Made by a program: the position numbers and the translations under genes | Origin: Cinclus cinclus | Lineage: Eukaryota > Chordata > Aves > Passeriformes > Cinclidae | Direction of reading: 5' to 3' | Assembly: GCF_963662255.1 (NCBI RefSeq) | Contig: NC_085051.1 | Coordinates: 51,995,101 to 52,059,100, forward strand | DNA: 64,000 nucleotides | The notes under the pieces: model-generated | Told to the model about the DNA's origin: nothing | What the model saw: only the letters and a program-made list of their open reading frames with translations | Databases searched by the model: none | Shown: in pieces, positions 54,101 through 64,000 of the stretch | How positions within the stretch are numbered: the stretch's first letter is position 1 | Layout: every line of letters starts with the position of its first letter

Positions 54101-57100
54101 TGATTCGCTGATACTGCATTCAGATCATTCTTATAATGTATCTGCTGCTCCTACTGTCTGCAGGTCTGGCTTTTTTGTGCTGCAGAACTTTGTGAACCCA
54201 GTTGAAAGCTTTTAAAACTCCTGAAAGTCATAACTTCAGTTTTTATCCTGAGAAGGGGATGTGTTGTAGTCACTTGTAATGTCAGATTAAAGTCTCTCTA
54301 CATCTTGTCTCCTTGAGCTGATCTGTTCTCGTTGCAAATTGTAATCTTCTGTTTTTCACAGCCTCCTTGAAGTAAAGATCAGGTTCGCAGGGTTTCTCTG
54401 GGGTATTTAGGATCATGTGACCCAACATGGTTATGGACATAAAGTGCCATTTCTGGAATACAGGTTGAGCAGGTGCTCTTACGAGTAGAGGTTGTATGTC
54501 AGATTGAGCTGCTTTAGTAGAGAGAAAGAAATTTTGCTTTTGTTGCCATATTGGCAATGAGAAGACTGGTGCCTACAGGAAGCCACCTGGGCTGGTGTTC
54601 CCTGCCCAGCTTCTCCTGGTGCGTGCCAGGTAGTTTTCTTAGGTTTTTGATACCATCATTATTGAAATCATATGCATGATATATATCAGTGAACACATGA
54701 CAAACTAGTTAAAATATCACAGCAGAATCATAGACTATATCACAACAGAATCACAGACTGTATTATTTTGAAGCTACTCCACTGGAAGAACTTTGCCATA
54801 TTTAGTAACATCTCAGCTCTCAAATACACCATGGCTGTTTTAACCATATGAGGGAGACTTTCTGGTTTTACACTGAGGTTGACAGCAGCAGAAGTGTAAT
54901 CTAAAATGGCCAGGTGCTTCTTTCCAGTGACAGTTCCACAACTGGTAGCAGGTGATGTATTATCCCTTAGTTTGAGGGTTTTGTGTATGATGAACAGCAT
55001 AGCAGGGTTTGGGGGGGGAATTATTTTTTTTTCTTTATTTTTAGGGCTTTTGTAACTTATTCTGGTATTCCTTAGGCTCTTTATACTTGCATTCTTGCCT
55101 TTTGTGTAGCTCAGCTTTTCTTTCTGCTTATAATCAATATGTCAAATGTAAATATTGAATGTGCTTCTAAAGAATTACTTGTTTGTAAGTTGCAGCTGAG
55201 TGGTACCATGGACAACATGGTAAGTTGTAGAAGTCCACCAGAACTACAGTAGTGAAAGGAGTCAAACTACCTCTCAGTCCTTAGAGCATTGAAGACATTA
55301 TGACCAGGAATGTTTGTTTAATATTGTGTGCATTCTTTTGCAATGATGAACTTTATTAAAATGTTTTGTTTTAAAGGAAAGTGCTTAATCAAATGGTAAC
55401 AGAGTATTGACAGGTCCTTGGCTATTGAAAGAAAAATAATTGGAGGTTGGGGATTCCAAAGTCAGAAGTTGGTGGTGCCCTGTGAATTCACCCAGCCACG
55501 TGTGTTTACCTACTGACTTTCCAGCCACATGATAACAGGGTCACTGTGTATGCAGCCTTTGCTCCCTGAATCAATAAAAGGTGGTAGAGTTCTTTTTCAG
55601 AGGTTGGATTTATAATTTCAGATAAAAATCAGAGCCTGAATTTACTGTTGTTGTTTTGTAACCTGTTTGCTGTCTAATACAGATGAGTAACTGTCTTTTT
55701 TTCCCTTTAGCTTATTCAGTGTTTTCTTGTTTCCTTCTCATGCTCTTCAGCCTACGCAGGGAAAAGTAAACCAAAGAGCACTGCCATTAGATTCATAACA
55801 GATTGGCTGGACTGAAGTATGGTCTTTGTGGAATGTGACTGGACCATAATAAGCTTTTAAAGCAGTTTGTCTGAAAATAATTTCCTCTTTACTGCATGAT
55901 AAGTTCTTGCAAATACAGTAACATGGTTCCTGTCCAGAAAGTTAAGTTTGCTTTATTGAAGTATTGCTCCCCAGAAAGCTCAGATTTACAGTTAAACATG
56001 AAAACTTTTAATTTTCAGAGTTTCTGATGTGTATCTTCTTTGTTTTTCACAGAGACTAATAGACAAGTCCAGAGTAACCTGTGTAAAATGGGTACCAGGT
56101 TCGGAAAGCCTTTTCCTAGTAGCTCATTCCAGTGGCAATATGTACTTGTATAACGTGGAGCACACTTGTGGTACCACAGCCCCGCACTACCAGCTACTTA
56201 AACAAGGAGAGAGTTTTGCAGTGCATACTTGCAAGAGTAAATCCACAAGAAACCCTCTGCTTAAATGGACAGTAGGTGAGGGTGCCCTGAATGAATTTGC
56301 CTTTTCCCCTGATGGGAAGTTCTTGGCGTGTGTGAGCCAGGATGGTTTTCTTCGCGTGTTTAACTTTGATTCAGTGGAATTGCATGGTACAATGAAAAGC
56401 TACTTTGGAGGACTGCTGTGTGTGTGTTGGAGCCCCGATGGGAAATACATAGTGACAGGTGGAGAGGATGACTTGGTGACAGTTTGGTCTTTCGTGGACT
56501 GTCGAGTTATAGCGAGAGGCCACGGACATAAATCGTGGGTCAGTGTCGTTGCGTTTGATCCATATACCACTAGTGTAGAAGAGAGTGACCCGATGGAATT
56601 TAGTGGAAGTGATGAGGATTTCCAAGACCTTCATTTTGGCAGAGATCGAGCAAATAGCACGCAATCTAGACTATCCAAAAGGAACTCTACAGACAGTCGT
56701 CCAGTAAGTGTTACGTATAGATTTGGTTCAGTAGGTCAGGACACACAGCTCTGTTTGTGGGATCTTACAGAAGATATCCTCTTCCCCCACCAACCTCTCT
56801 CAAGAGCAAGGACACATACAAATGTCATGAATGCCACAAGTCCGCCTGCGGGAAGTGGTGGAACTAACCCAGGAAGCAATGGAAACAGTATCACAACACC
56901 TGGAAACTCTGTACCCCCTCCTCTTCCACGGTCAAACAGCCTTCCACACTCTGCAGTCTCAAATGCTGGCAGTAAAAGCAGTGTCATGGATGGTGCCATT
57001 GCTTCTGGCGTTAGTAAATTTGCAACCTTATCGCTACACGATCGGAAGGAAAGACACCATGAAAAAGATCACAAGAGAAACCATAGCATGGGACATATAT

Positions 57101-57348
57101 CTAGCAAGAGCAGTGACAAACTGAACCTAGTTACTAAAACCAAAACGGACCCAGCTAAAACTTTGGGAACACCTCTCTGTCCCCGAATGGAAGATGTTCC
57201 CTTGTTAGAGCCTCTTATCTGTAAAAAGATAGCACATGAAAGACTGACTGTGTTAATTTTTCTTGAAGACTGTATAGTCACTGCTTGTCAGGAGGGATTT
57301 ATTTGCACATGGGCAAGGCCTGGTAAAGTGGTAAGTTTTAATCCTTAA
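23880..57348 (+). CDS. WDR20: WD repeat-containing protein 20 (three coding exons)
   Basis: WD40 protein that, with WDR48/UAF1, binds and activates the deubiquitinases USP12 and USP46. Exons 23880-24128, 51096-51278 and 56053-57348 join in phase 0 to give 575 codons; human WDR20 is about 569. The start MAAEGGGKEMNEIKTQFTTR matches the family N-terminus and is the first in-frame ATG of the island. WD units are visible as FAFSPDGKFLACVSQDGFL, VCWSPDGKYIVTGGEDDLV, YRFGSVGQDTQLCLWDLTED and LEDCIVTACQEGFICTW. A Ser/Pro/Asn-rich, probably disordered loop (about residues 403-510) interrupts the propeller. The end is GKVVSFNP and TAA. No inactivating change was seen. Introns are 27.0 and 4.8 kb. Confidence 0.97.
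27287..27307. repeat. Small perfect hairpin (9-bp stem, 3-nt loop)
   Basis: CACTGTACT-TGG-AGTACAGTG. Could be chance in 64 kb. No flanking structure marks it as a microRNA. Confidence 0.8.
33693..34633 (+). mobile_element. Solo LTR of an avian ERVL-type endogenous retrovirus
   Basis: Begins TGTACTGGCTTTGCACGGC and ends GGCATCCAGCCAGGGTCAAC then CCACCACA, giving TGT...ACA ends. Inside are the modules GAGCCAATCAGGAATGGTAG, TATATTTAAGGAG (TATA-like), AGCTCTGCAGACACCAAGG, GATGAACTGACTGCAACCCC and AGTAATAAATTCAGTTAATT (polyadenylation signal), characteristic of a common bird LTR family. No internal viral genes flank it, so it is a solo LTR. If it ends at 34631 instead, the flanking pentamers CACCT and CACGT are a possible 5-bp target duplication with one mismatch. 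Confidence 0.8.
38880..39110 (+). mobile_element. Old, degraded CR1-like LINE fragment
   Basis: The stretch ACCATTGTACTAGGCATTG, then GAAGCTGGCTTTAATATTGT and GCAATTCTGGTTGC, follows the CR1 consensus around its 'CCACTGTACAAGGCACTG...CAGTTCTGG' region, and TACTAAAAGAGCTAGAAGAT the following module. It is much more diverged than the copy at 23.1 kb. Confidence 0.55.
39156..39183. repeat. 28-bp near-perfect palindrome (13-bp arms, 2-bp centre)
   Basis: The arm ATTTGTGGGAGAC is followed by AG and then its exact reverse complement. No duplicated flanks or longer inverted repeat were found. Confidence 0.95.
46090..46190 (-). mobile_element. CR1 LINE 3' tail
   Basis: Plus-strand text CAGGTTGGAAGGAACCTCTG, then AGTCTCCAGTCTAAC and CCCAAGCAGGGTCAGCT, is the reverse-complement CR1 tail seen throughout bird genomes. 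It is short and 5'-truncated. Confidence 0.75.
47100..47200. repeat. AT-rich low-complexity tract
   Basis: Almost pure A/T built from AATAAA, TTAATAAA and ATATATTAAAT units inside WDR20 intron 1. The polyadenylation-like hexamers here are compositional. Confidence 0.8.
51096..51278 (+). CDS. WDR20: WDR20 coding exon 2
   Basis: 61 codons, AADLSKPIDKRIYKGTQPTC through QVQLIDPIKKETSKLFNEE. The acceptor is TTTGCAG, the donor GTAAGT, and both edges are phase 0, so skipping it would keep frame but remove the first propeller blade region. Confidence 0.96.
53039..53096. repeat. Two-copy direct repeat, 36-bp period
   Basis: A 22-base unit, CAACCAACTTTTAAAACTTA plus AA, occurs at 53039-53060 and 53075-53096 without mismatch. 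Confidence 0.9.
54716..54762. repeat. Imperfect tandem duplication, about 24-bp period
   Basis: ATCACAGCAGAATCATAGAC and ATCACAACAGAATCACAGAC are adjacent copies with two differences. Confidence 0.8.
56053..57348 (+). CDS. WDR20: WDR20 coding exon 3 (terminal)
   Basis: 431 codons plus TAA, beginning RLIDKSRVTCVKWVPGSES. Holds most of the WD40 propeller and the long Ser/Pro/Asn-rich loop. The last codons overlap a consensus donor: AAAGTG followed by GTAAGT at 57331, so an alternative C-terminus by splicing onward is possible. Compared with the human protein as I know it, the loop has an extra GGTNPGS-like insertion. Confidence 0.96.
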   Translation, partial: RLIDKSRVTCVKWVPGSESLFLVAHSSGNMYLYNVEHTCGTTAPHYQLLKQGESFAVHTCKSKSTRNPLLKWTVGEGALNEFAFSPDGKFLACVSQDGFLRVFNFDSVELHGTMKSYFGGLLCVCWSPDGKYIVTGGEDDLVTVWSFVDCRVIARGHGHKSWVSVVAFDPYTTSVEESDPMEFSGSDEDFQDLHFGRDRANSTQSRLSKRNSTDSRPVSVTYRFGSVGQDTQLCLWDLTEDILFPHQPLSRARTHTNVMNATSPPAGSGGTNPGSNGNSITTPGNSVPPPLPRSNSLPHSAVSNAGSKSSVMDGAIASGVSKFATLSLHDRKERHHEKDHKRNHSMGHISSKSSDKLNLVTKTKTDPAKTLGTPLCPRMEDVPLLEPLICKKIAHERLTVLIFLEDCIVTACQEGFICTWARPGKVVSFNP

Positions 57349-60300
57349 TGCTGCATCAAAGAACTAGAACTCTGAATAGATAGTTTTCTTGAAATATAAT
57401 GAATGTTGAATATAAAATTTCTTTATGCTTAATGTAAAAAAAATATCCTCAGAGCCATACTTTTGGATACTGCATGCCATATTTCTGAATGATTTGAAGT
57501 GTCTTGGATACAATTATTAAATATAATTGCCTTCCAGCAGAAGAAATAAATACTGTGCATCTAAACTATTGATCAGTGTTCTTATACTTAAGCATAACCA
57601 GAATATGGTGAAAGCTATTTATGTAAAAATTGAAGTAAAACCTATCAAACACTAAAATAATCATAATCCTTCTAATGTTTTCTACAAAATAAGCACTCCC
57701 AATGAGAGTAGCTTATGAAAAGCTGCTACTTCTAAGTCTAATGAGAAACATGAGCCTCTGAAAAAAATGAAAACCAAAGGGTTTTATTCCTCCATACTTT
57801 TCTGTGGTGGCCTGCTATTAATGTGAAACCACTTCTTACTACAACATCAACCATTTTATGCACAGATTCATGAGCCCTATACTGACTGTAGTTTATGCTC
57901 TTGAATTGTGAATCAGTATTATCAAGGAACTCTAATTTTAGCCAGGTTTTGATTTATGTATTTATGTATTTAAGTTAGGGAAAATCCTACAAGCTTTCTC
58001 TCAGTACTTTCAGTGTTCTGTTCCTATCAGCTTTGTTAGGCAGTTCAACCACTACAAGCTCATGTTTATTATGGCACCTGTTCCATCAGCTGAACCTACA
58101 TTAGTCTTTTCACTCTTGCTGTTGATGCACTTGAACACCTATAATATTTTATTTTTCTTCTGGCCGATGTATAGATAGCTGAATTTTGACTGAAGCTAAA
58201 TGTGGTGATTCTTACATTAAAAAGTACTATTGTGCTACAACAGCTCTGCTTGCCAGCAACAGTTCAAAAGAATACAGCTATGAAAACATTTCTAGAATTG
58301 ATTTGAGAAAAGGAACCGTTATTTTTGTGAAAATTTCTGAAAGGAGATGTAGATTATAATCTGAAGTAAAAGAAATTATCTGGTAATACTTCAGTAATGA
58401 CATGCTGAGCAACTTAAATGAAAATCTGTTGTCTGTTAGATTTTAACCATTTGGTTCATAAATCTGACTTTTGAAGTAGAGGTACTGTATATATTTAGAT
58501 ACCACATCTTCATTGCTATAAACTTGCAAATAAAACTTAGTAATTTTTCTTAAAATTGTTTATATAATGTAGGCTTTTTTGAGATCTTACCAAATCTGTC
58601 ACAGCATAGGTATGCATAAAAATCTATGTCTGTTCTGCATCTTAATGCATATTTAAAGGTTGAATCTAAAACTTAAAATTGAAAACCCCTTTATGGAAGA
58701 AGGGAGAAGGGTGTTACCTTAAAGTATTTTTTTGCCTGAGAACTGCAAATCCAGCATTAATTAAAAAAAAAAAAAAACAGAAGGCACTCCCTTAAAACAC
58801 TGAATTATTTAAAACATTTACTCAAAATTGAAGTATTAAAGCAATTATACTTTTGTGACTCAGTGCACTTCACATCTTATTAATTACAGCAGTGCCTCAG
58901 ATTGCTATTGTGAGCTACATTTTCTTTTTGTTCTAAAACTCCTTTGCATACTATTAAACACTACACTGTCACATTTATTTTCAGTGGCTGAGGTGGGTTT
59001 TGTTAGACTGAATATAACTTAAATATTTTTGTGTATTGACTTTGATTTGGAATATGACATTTCAAATATTTCAGAGATAAAGTATGCAGTACCAAAAATC
59101 AGGATTTATGTATTGGCCAATATGGAAAACTTTAACTACAGGTAAGTAATTTTCATGCTGAAGTTATCACTTTCAAAATTAATATATTGCACACTGATGT
59201 AAATGCCATATTCTTTAGGATGTATTTACTTAGAAATTTTCAAATTAATTTGTTTTTCTGATTTCACTTGCATTTCTAGTGAGCTCACTCTGCTGGTAAA
59301 AACTAAATTTTGGTGGCATGTTTACAGGGCTTTGTTAGGAAAAGACTTATGCCAGAAGGACGTTATGAGCATCCTTTTTGTTTATAGGAAAGCACTTAAT
59401 TTTATTTAATGAGAATTGTCAAAGTATAAAACACTCATGGTGATGTCTTTCTTACTGGGTTATATACCATCATTTCTGTTTCACCAGCTGTTTTATCCTA
59501 GGATGTCCCATTACTCTGGGGTTTAAAGTTGCTATTTCTAGTCTTCCTTTGACATATGGCTCCCCAAGTGATCTTAAAGCTCCGTCACTTTTTTGTCTGC
59601 CATCTTTGTAGAGTGAAAGCCTCTGAATCTTGCTGCTGCTTCCATCGCTGCCTCAAAAGGCCTTCATTAAACTGATGCCACTGCCAGCCTAAAGAAAGAA
59701 TTGGATGGAAAAGCAAAGGAGATAGTGCAGTGTCTAATGTAATTTCCATTGTGCCAGTGCTACTTTTCCCTCTCATTTCCAACAGCCATCAAAACATGTG
59801 CTGTTTGGATAATTGGACAGTGTATGACAAATTCTGTTTATTTTTCTGGTTGGGCTTGTGCTGCCCTGAGTGGAAAATAAATCCAGAAGTGTCTCTTCAG
59901 CCATGATCCCTGTGATAGTTGATAGTCTGTACAGTTCTGACAGTGTCCTGACAGTTTGTTTATAAGCTTTCCAAATTACTGCTTCTGTATGTAAAAATCA
60001 TACCTTGAGCTTCCTCACGGGGTGTACCGTTCTTACATTGTACTTTCAGAACTGCTCTGCCAAATCCCAGTCAGTGAAGTGAAGTGAATGGCAAAATTCA
60101 ATTAGAAACAAGTTGGATGAAGCTCAGGGTTCATTAGTTTCAGTTTGTTTTTTTTTTTGTTGGGTTTTTTTGGGGGTTTTTTTTTTTTTTTTTTTTTTTG
60201 GTGAGCTGGTTTCTGTGAAAGAAGGTTCAGAGCGGTCAGAAAAATAGGTTGCCTTAACAAGAGTATGAACTTTTCTTCACAACGTGGTGACAATTAGCTG

Positions 60301-61960
60301 TTATCTCTCTCCCCTGTCTTTCCCAGGCCCTAAATGGGATTACAGAACTGTTGGATTAATCTGAAAACATAGAAACAGAATTTGGAAGGAACAAAAGTAA
60401 ACTTTATTGTGTTATCTTTATAGCTACATGAAACTCAATTAGGGGATCTGCAAAGCAATTAAAAAACCCCAACAAAACCAGCCCACAACACCCCAGAGTG
60501 GTACTTGGATACACAAAATGAGTTTTCTCTGAACTCAGTGGTCAGAGTAAATACTTACAAGATTTCTGTGTTGGACTTTAGAACTGACTGTTCACGGTCT
60601 GTACACTGACTCCATTTTATGTGAATGAAAGTTGCCAGCGAGTTCCCTGTGTCAGAAAGCTCAAGGTAAGATTGGCCAGAAGTACCCCCAGGTGAAATGG
60701 CAGTGTATAACCTAGCAAGAGAAACATCCTACCACTTTGTAAAACAAATGCACATGGAATTTATTTATTTGACTTATTGTACAGGAAAACTTAGACTTAA
60801 ATGATAACATCCTTGAATTTTCTAGTTAACTACAATTGTAGTACAGTATCATGTTTTAGTATGACTTCTGTTTTAGTGAAAGTACTTAAACATTCATGTT
60901 ACTATATTTGAGTGAGATGAGCAGCTATACATATTAATTCTTCCTCAGTGGAAAGGAGCATTTCATCATTACAATTGAAGTTCAATTGCTGGTATTTAAG
61001 TACTATCAAATAGATTTCTTTCAACGTGATACGGTATCTGTATAACCTTCAGGGATGCTTATAATTAAATTGAAACACAGCTATACAACTTCAGGTTACC
61101 ATGCTAAAATTTGAAGCTTTCTGTAATGTGCACAATAGCAAAGTTGCACATGGCATACCCGCATTATCAGGGTGAATTGAACCTAGAGTACACTGGTGTG
61201 ATATTTATAGCAAGGTATGTGTGTGTGCGTGTGTGAGGAGGTGTGACAAGTGGCTCCAGTAAAGCCAGGAGAGATCATAACCCTGTAAAGGCTTTATGAT
61301 GAGGATGTCTGGATTAGGAAATAACATGACTTTTACTAAACACTTTCTAGAAAACCCATGTTCTGAATTATCACCTCTTAAAATTTGAGTATGTACTTGG
61401 AATGACTGTGTATGTCTGCCCCTTTAACAACATAAAACTACTAAATTAATATTTAAAATGCTGGCCTGCTTATGTTACAATAATAAAATTTGTGTCAGTT
61501 AATTTACTGTCAATTTACATGTAAAGATTAAACTATTTTTTCTGCATTTTATGATTCTGTATACTGGAGTTTGTTAAAGATTGACATGTTAGGTGATACT
61601 GTACAAAATTGTATTGACTACCTTTAGTGAAAATCAAAAGTAAAATTCATATGTATTTCCTTTTTACACTTCCATCTAATTTCTTGACAACTTGAATAAA
61701 TTTCATAGAGCCTTTCTAACATGAACTATTGTTAATTTAACTGTTGCAATAATTAAGCTTTAAGAAGTATTGTTGGTATATTTATAATTTTAAGATCATG
61801 TTTGTTTCATACTGCTTATTTTTAGCTGTTCTATTGTCACTGTTACAGCTGAAGAACTTTACTAAATACTTGACATTACAAAATAACTTGCTGGGGTTGT
61901 CCTCTGTATACTGATGTTAAATAAAAATGTGTGATTGAACTGTAAATGTAGATAACTTTC
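57349..61960 (+). other. WDR20: Probable WDR20 3' UTR, end uncertain
   Basis: AT-rich sequence after the stop codon. AATAAA hexamers occur at 57545, 58529, 59876, 61482, 61695 and 61920. The one at 61920-61925, followed closely by TGTGTGATTG, looks the best, but choosing among them by eye is not reliable. A T/G homopolymer run lies at about 60148-60200. Confidence 0.4.
61920..61925 (+). terminator. Candidate polyadenylation signal for WDR20
   Basis: AATAAA with a GT-rich element starting a few bases downstream. Alternatives are listed with the 3' UTR. Confidence 0.3.
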
Positions 61961-64000
61961 AATAATCCTTTCCACATTTGAGTTTTAATTTATCTTGCAG
62001 TGCTTAGGTGGTCTTATGCTCTCACAGTGTGCTGAACAAATGGCCACAATGAAACTGTTAACTTGCCATGCTTTAAAGTAAGAAGTTGATCGCATCTGTA
62101 ACCTGCTCTGAGAAAATGTTTCAGTTCATCTTAAGACTATGCAGATGTTTTGATGTTTAAATCTTGCTGATAAGGTCAAGACTCATGATAGCTATATTTT
62201 TAGGATTAGAGTAACATTAAACAGAATATTTACCAAACCACTTTTCAAACTTGTTTAAACTCAGATTCAGCAGAACACAGACATGGCTGTGTCTAGATTG
62301 TCTCTGCACACCTGTCCGGTAGGAGCCGGGGCAGAGTGTCGTCATTCCTTCTAGGACTCTACAGGAGCTCTTTCCTCTGTGGACTCTGGTGCAGGGTATG
62401 TTCTTTATTCCAGCTTCAGATCTTGGTGTTTACATAATGATTGCTGAATTTACAGTCCCAAGGGTGTGGCTCATATAGATGATTCAAACATTTTCTGTCT
62501 AGAAAAAATAGTCTAGAATGAAACTCAACTAAAATAAACTAGTCTAAAACTTCAGCTGCAAAATTTCTTGGAGCAAACTTAGGTGAAGACTTCAGATGTT
62601 GCTCTTCCATTTGCGGGGTTAGGAATTGTCACCTTTGTAGTGTTTCTTTGTTGACAAAGAAAGAGCCAAACAACTGCTGTTTACTGAAGTGTTTCAGAGG
62701 CATTTTTGAGGAATTTCAGTGTAAAAGTGTGTTACTTTGGGTCTAGTCTGACGGGGAGGACTCTTGTTTATCTATTATGCAAAAATACTCTGTAGACTAA
62801 AGCTGAGGCAATCATCTTATGTAAACTTGAGAACTTTGTGGTACTTCAAAGGTATTGATTGACCATTGTGATGATCTATACTTAGAACGTAGATGCGTAT
62901 TTAAGAACAGGGGTTTTAGTGAAGGAACAAAATAAAATCTGTTTCAACGCTTCTGAACATCCAGTTATATCAAATGATGCAAGAACTGGTTGGTCAAACC
63001 AATTTCTCAGTATTCAGTGTAAGCCTGAAACAAAACCCAACTTTGACAGGCTTTGTAGTCAGAGAAGGTATTTGGAAAAATATGTCGTAACATAAAGGTG
63101 TCATTTTACTTGCCTTTAATAATATTGCACAAACTTTTCAAGGAAATAACTTGTAAGATCATGTTATTTTCTGGGTTTTGAAGCTGGATTTTAGGTAGGT
63201 GCTGCTCAACCTTATCAAATTCATTTGGCTCCTTTCTTCTGCTAAGACCACAGTCACTTGACAGCTAACTCGCATGGAGTTGCCTTAAGTCATATACTTT
63301 TCCCTGAGGTTTTTCTCAATTTCATTATTTTCTAAACTGAAAATTTTACGCCTTACTGACTTTTGTAGTTTGAGAAAAGTAGAGAAACAACAGTTTCTAA
63401 GCACGTGAGCCCGTACTACTTGAATGAAGCTTAAGGTCCTACTTTTTTGAGCCAGGTCAGGTTTCTGCTGGCAAAAGCCTTCTCTGCGTTTTCAAGCACC
63501 CAAGTAGTTGTATCTTATTTTTTTTCCCCTTGGACCTGCATATCTTCTATTTGCCTATTGCCACTGGACAGATTTTTAGTTACTGGTTTTCTACAAGCCT
63601 TGAATTTGGATTTTTTTGTTGACAGTGACCTCTGCTAAGAGAAAAACTCCTTTATATACACAGAGGAGAAGTTGCAAGTGAAACCTTAAAGGCGAATACA
63701 GTCTTTTATAAGGTCTGGTGTCAAATGGTTTATGTATTTATACTTTTGTGTAATGTTACCAGAACAGAGAAGTAAGAGGCAAATGGAATACAAATTCAAA
63801 AGTCCATTTAATGAACACACAAACTGTGTAAAGACAGATATCAGCTTTGCTCTATCCCCCTAAATCCTGTACAAAATATTTCTCTGTAGCATGTTATGTG
63901 AATGAATAGCATGTGCTTTCCTGCGCATTTTCATTTAATTAATTTTATTAGTCCATTAGACATTAATATCTGATTTAGTGAGTATATGCAGTTCAGAAAT
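61961..64000. other. Downstream of WDR20, nothing recognised
   Basis: No gene, RNA gene or named repeat could be supported. It could still be 3' UTR if a more distal poly(A) site is used (an AATAAA also occurs near 62931). Confidence 0.5.

Larger units (their letters stand above)
51279..56052 (+). other. WDR20: WDR20 intron 2 (4.8 kb)
   Basis: Flanked by GTAAGT and a pyrimidine-rich CACAG acceptor. Contains two small tandem duplications (53039-53096 and 54716-54762) and a T14 run at about 53541-53554. Nothing else was recognised. Confidence 0.85.

Overview
The window is a piece of vertebrate, almost certainly bird, nuclear genome. Two genes are recognisable: HSP90AA1 on the minus strand at the left edge, and WDR20 on the plus strand across the right 40 kb. 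The two proteins match HSP90-alpha and WDR20, the genes lie head to head as in other amniotes, and the repeats are avian (CR1 LINE fragments and an ERVL-type solo LTR). CpG-rich promoters, long introns and sparse repeats agree. I cannot fix the species.

Layout. Positions 1-2421 hold the first five coding exons of HSP90AA1, about residues 1-353; the rest lies off the left edge. A non-coding first exon and a heat-shock promoter with TATA box, heat shock elements, CCAAT boxes, GC boxes and a CRE lie at about 4116-4615. The intergenic stretch from 4.6 to 23.8 kb is mostly unremarkable. It does hold a TG-rich low-complexity block, a compound microsatellite, and a decayed tandem copy of HSP90AA1 (about 11.52-14.55 kb, perhaps from 10.9 kb). 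That copy keeps exon order and intron positions but carries stops, frameshifts and deletions. Several coding-like but broken reading frames of unknown origin lie at 17.3-19.6 kb. A CR1 fragment runs to within about 290 bp of the WDR20 start codon.

WDR20 has coding exons at 23880-24128, 51096-51278 and 56053-57348, all joined in phase 0, giving 575 codons plus stop. Intron 1 is 27 kb and contains an ERVL-type solo LTR (about 33.69-34.63 kb), an old CR1 copy, a CR1 tail and a 28-bp near-perfect palindrome. The 3' UTR and downstream DNA fill the window from 57349 on.

The two genes do different jobs: HSP90-alpha is a cytosolic stress chaperone, and WDR20 is a WD40 cofactor of the USP12/USP46 deubiquitinases. 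They are neighbours, not an operon. I found no convincing new biological system. The items most worth a second look are the intron-bearing HSP90AA1 duplicate and the unidentified decayed frames at 17.3-19.6 kb.
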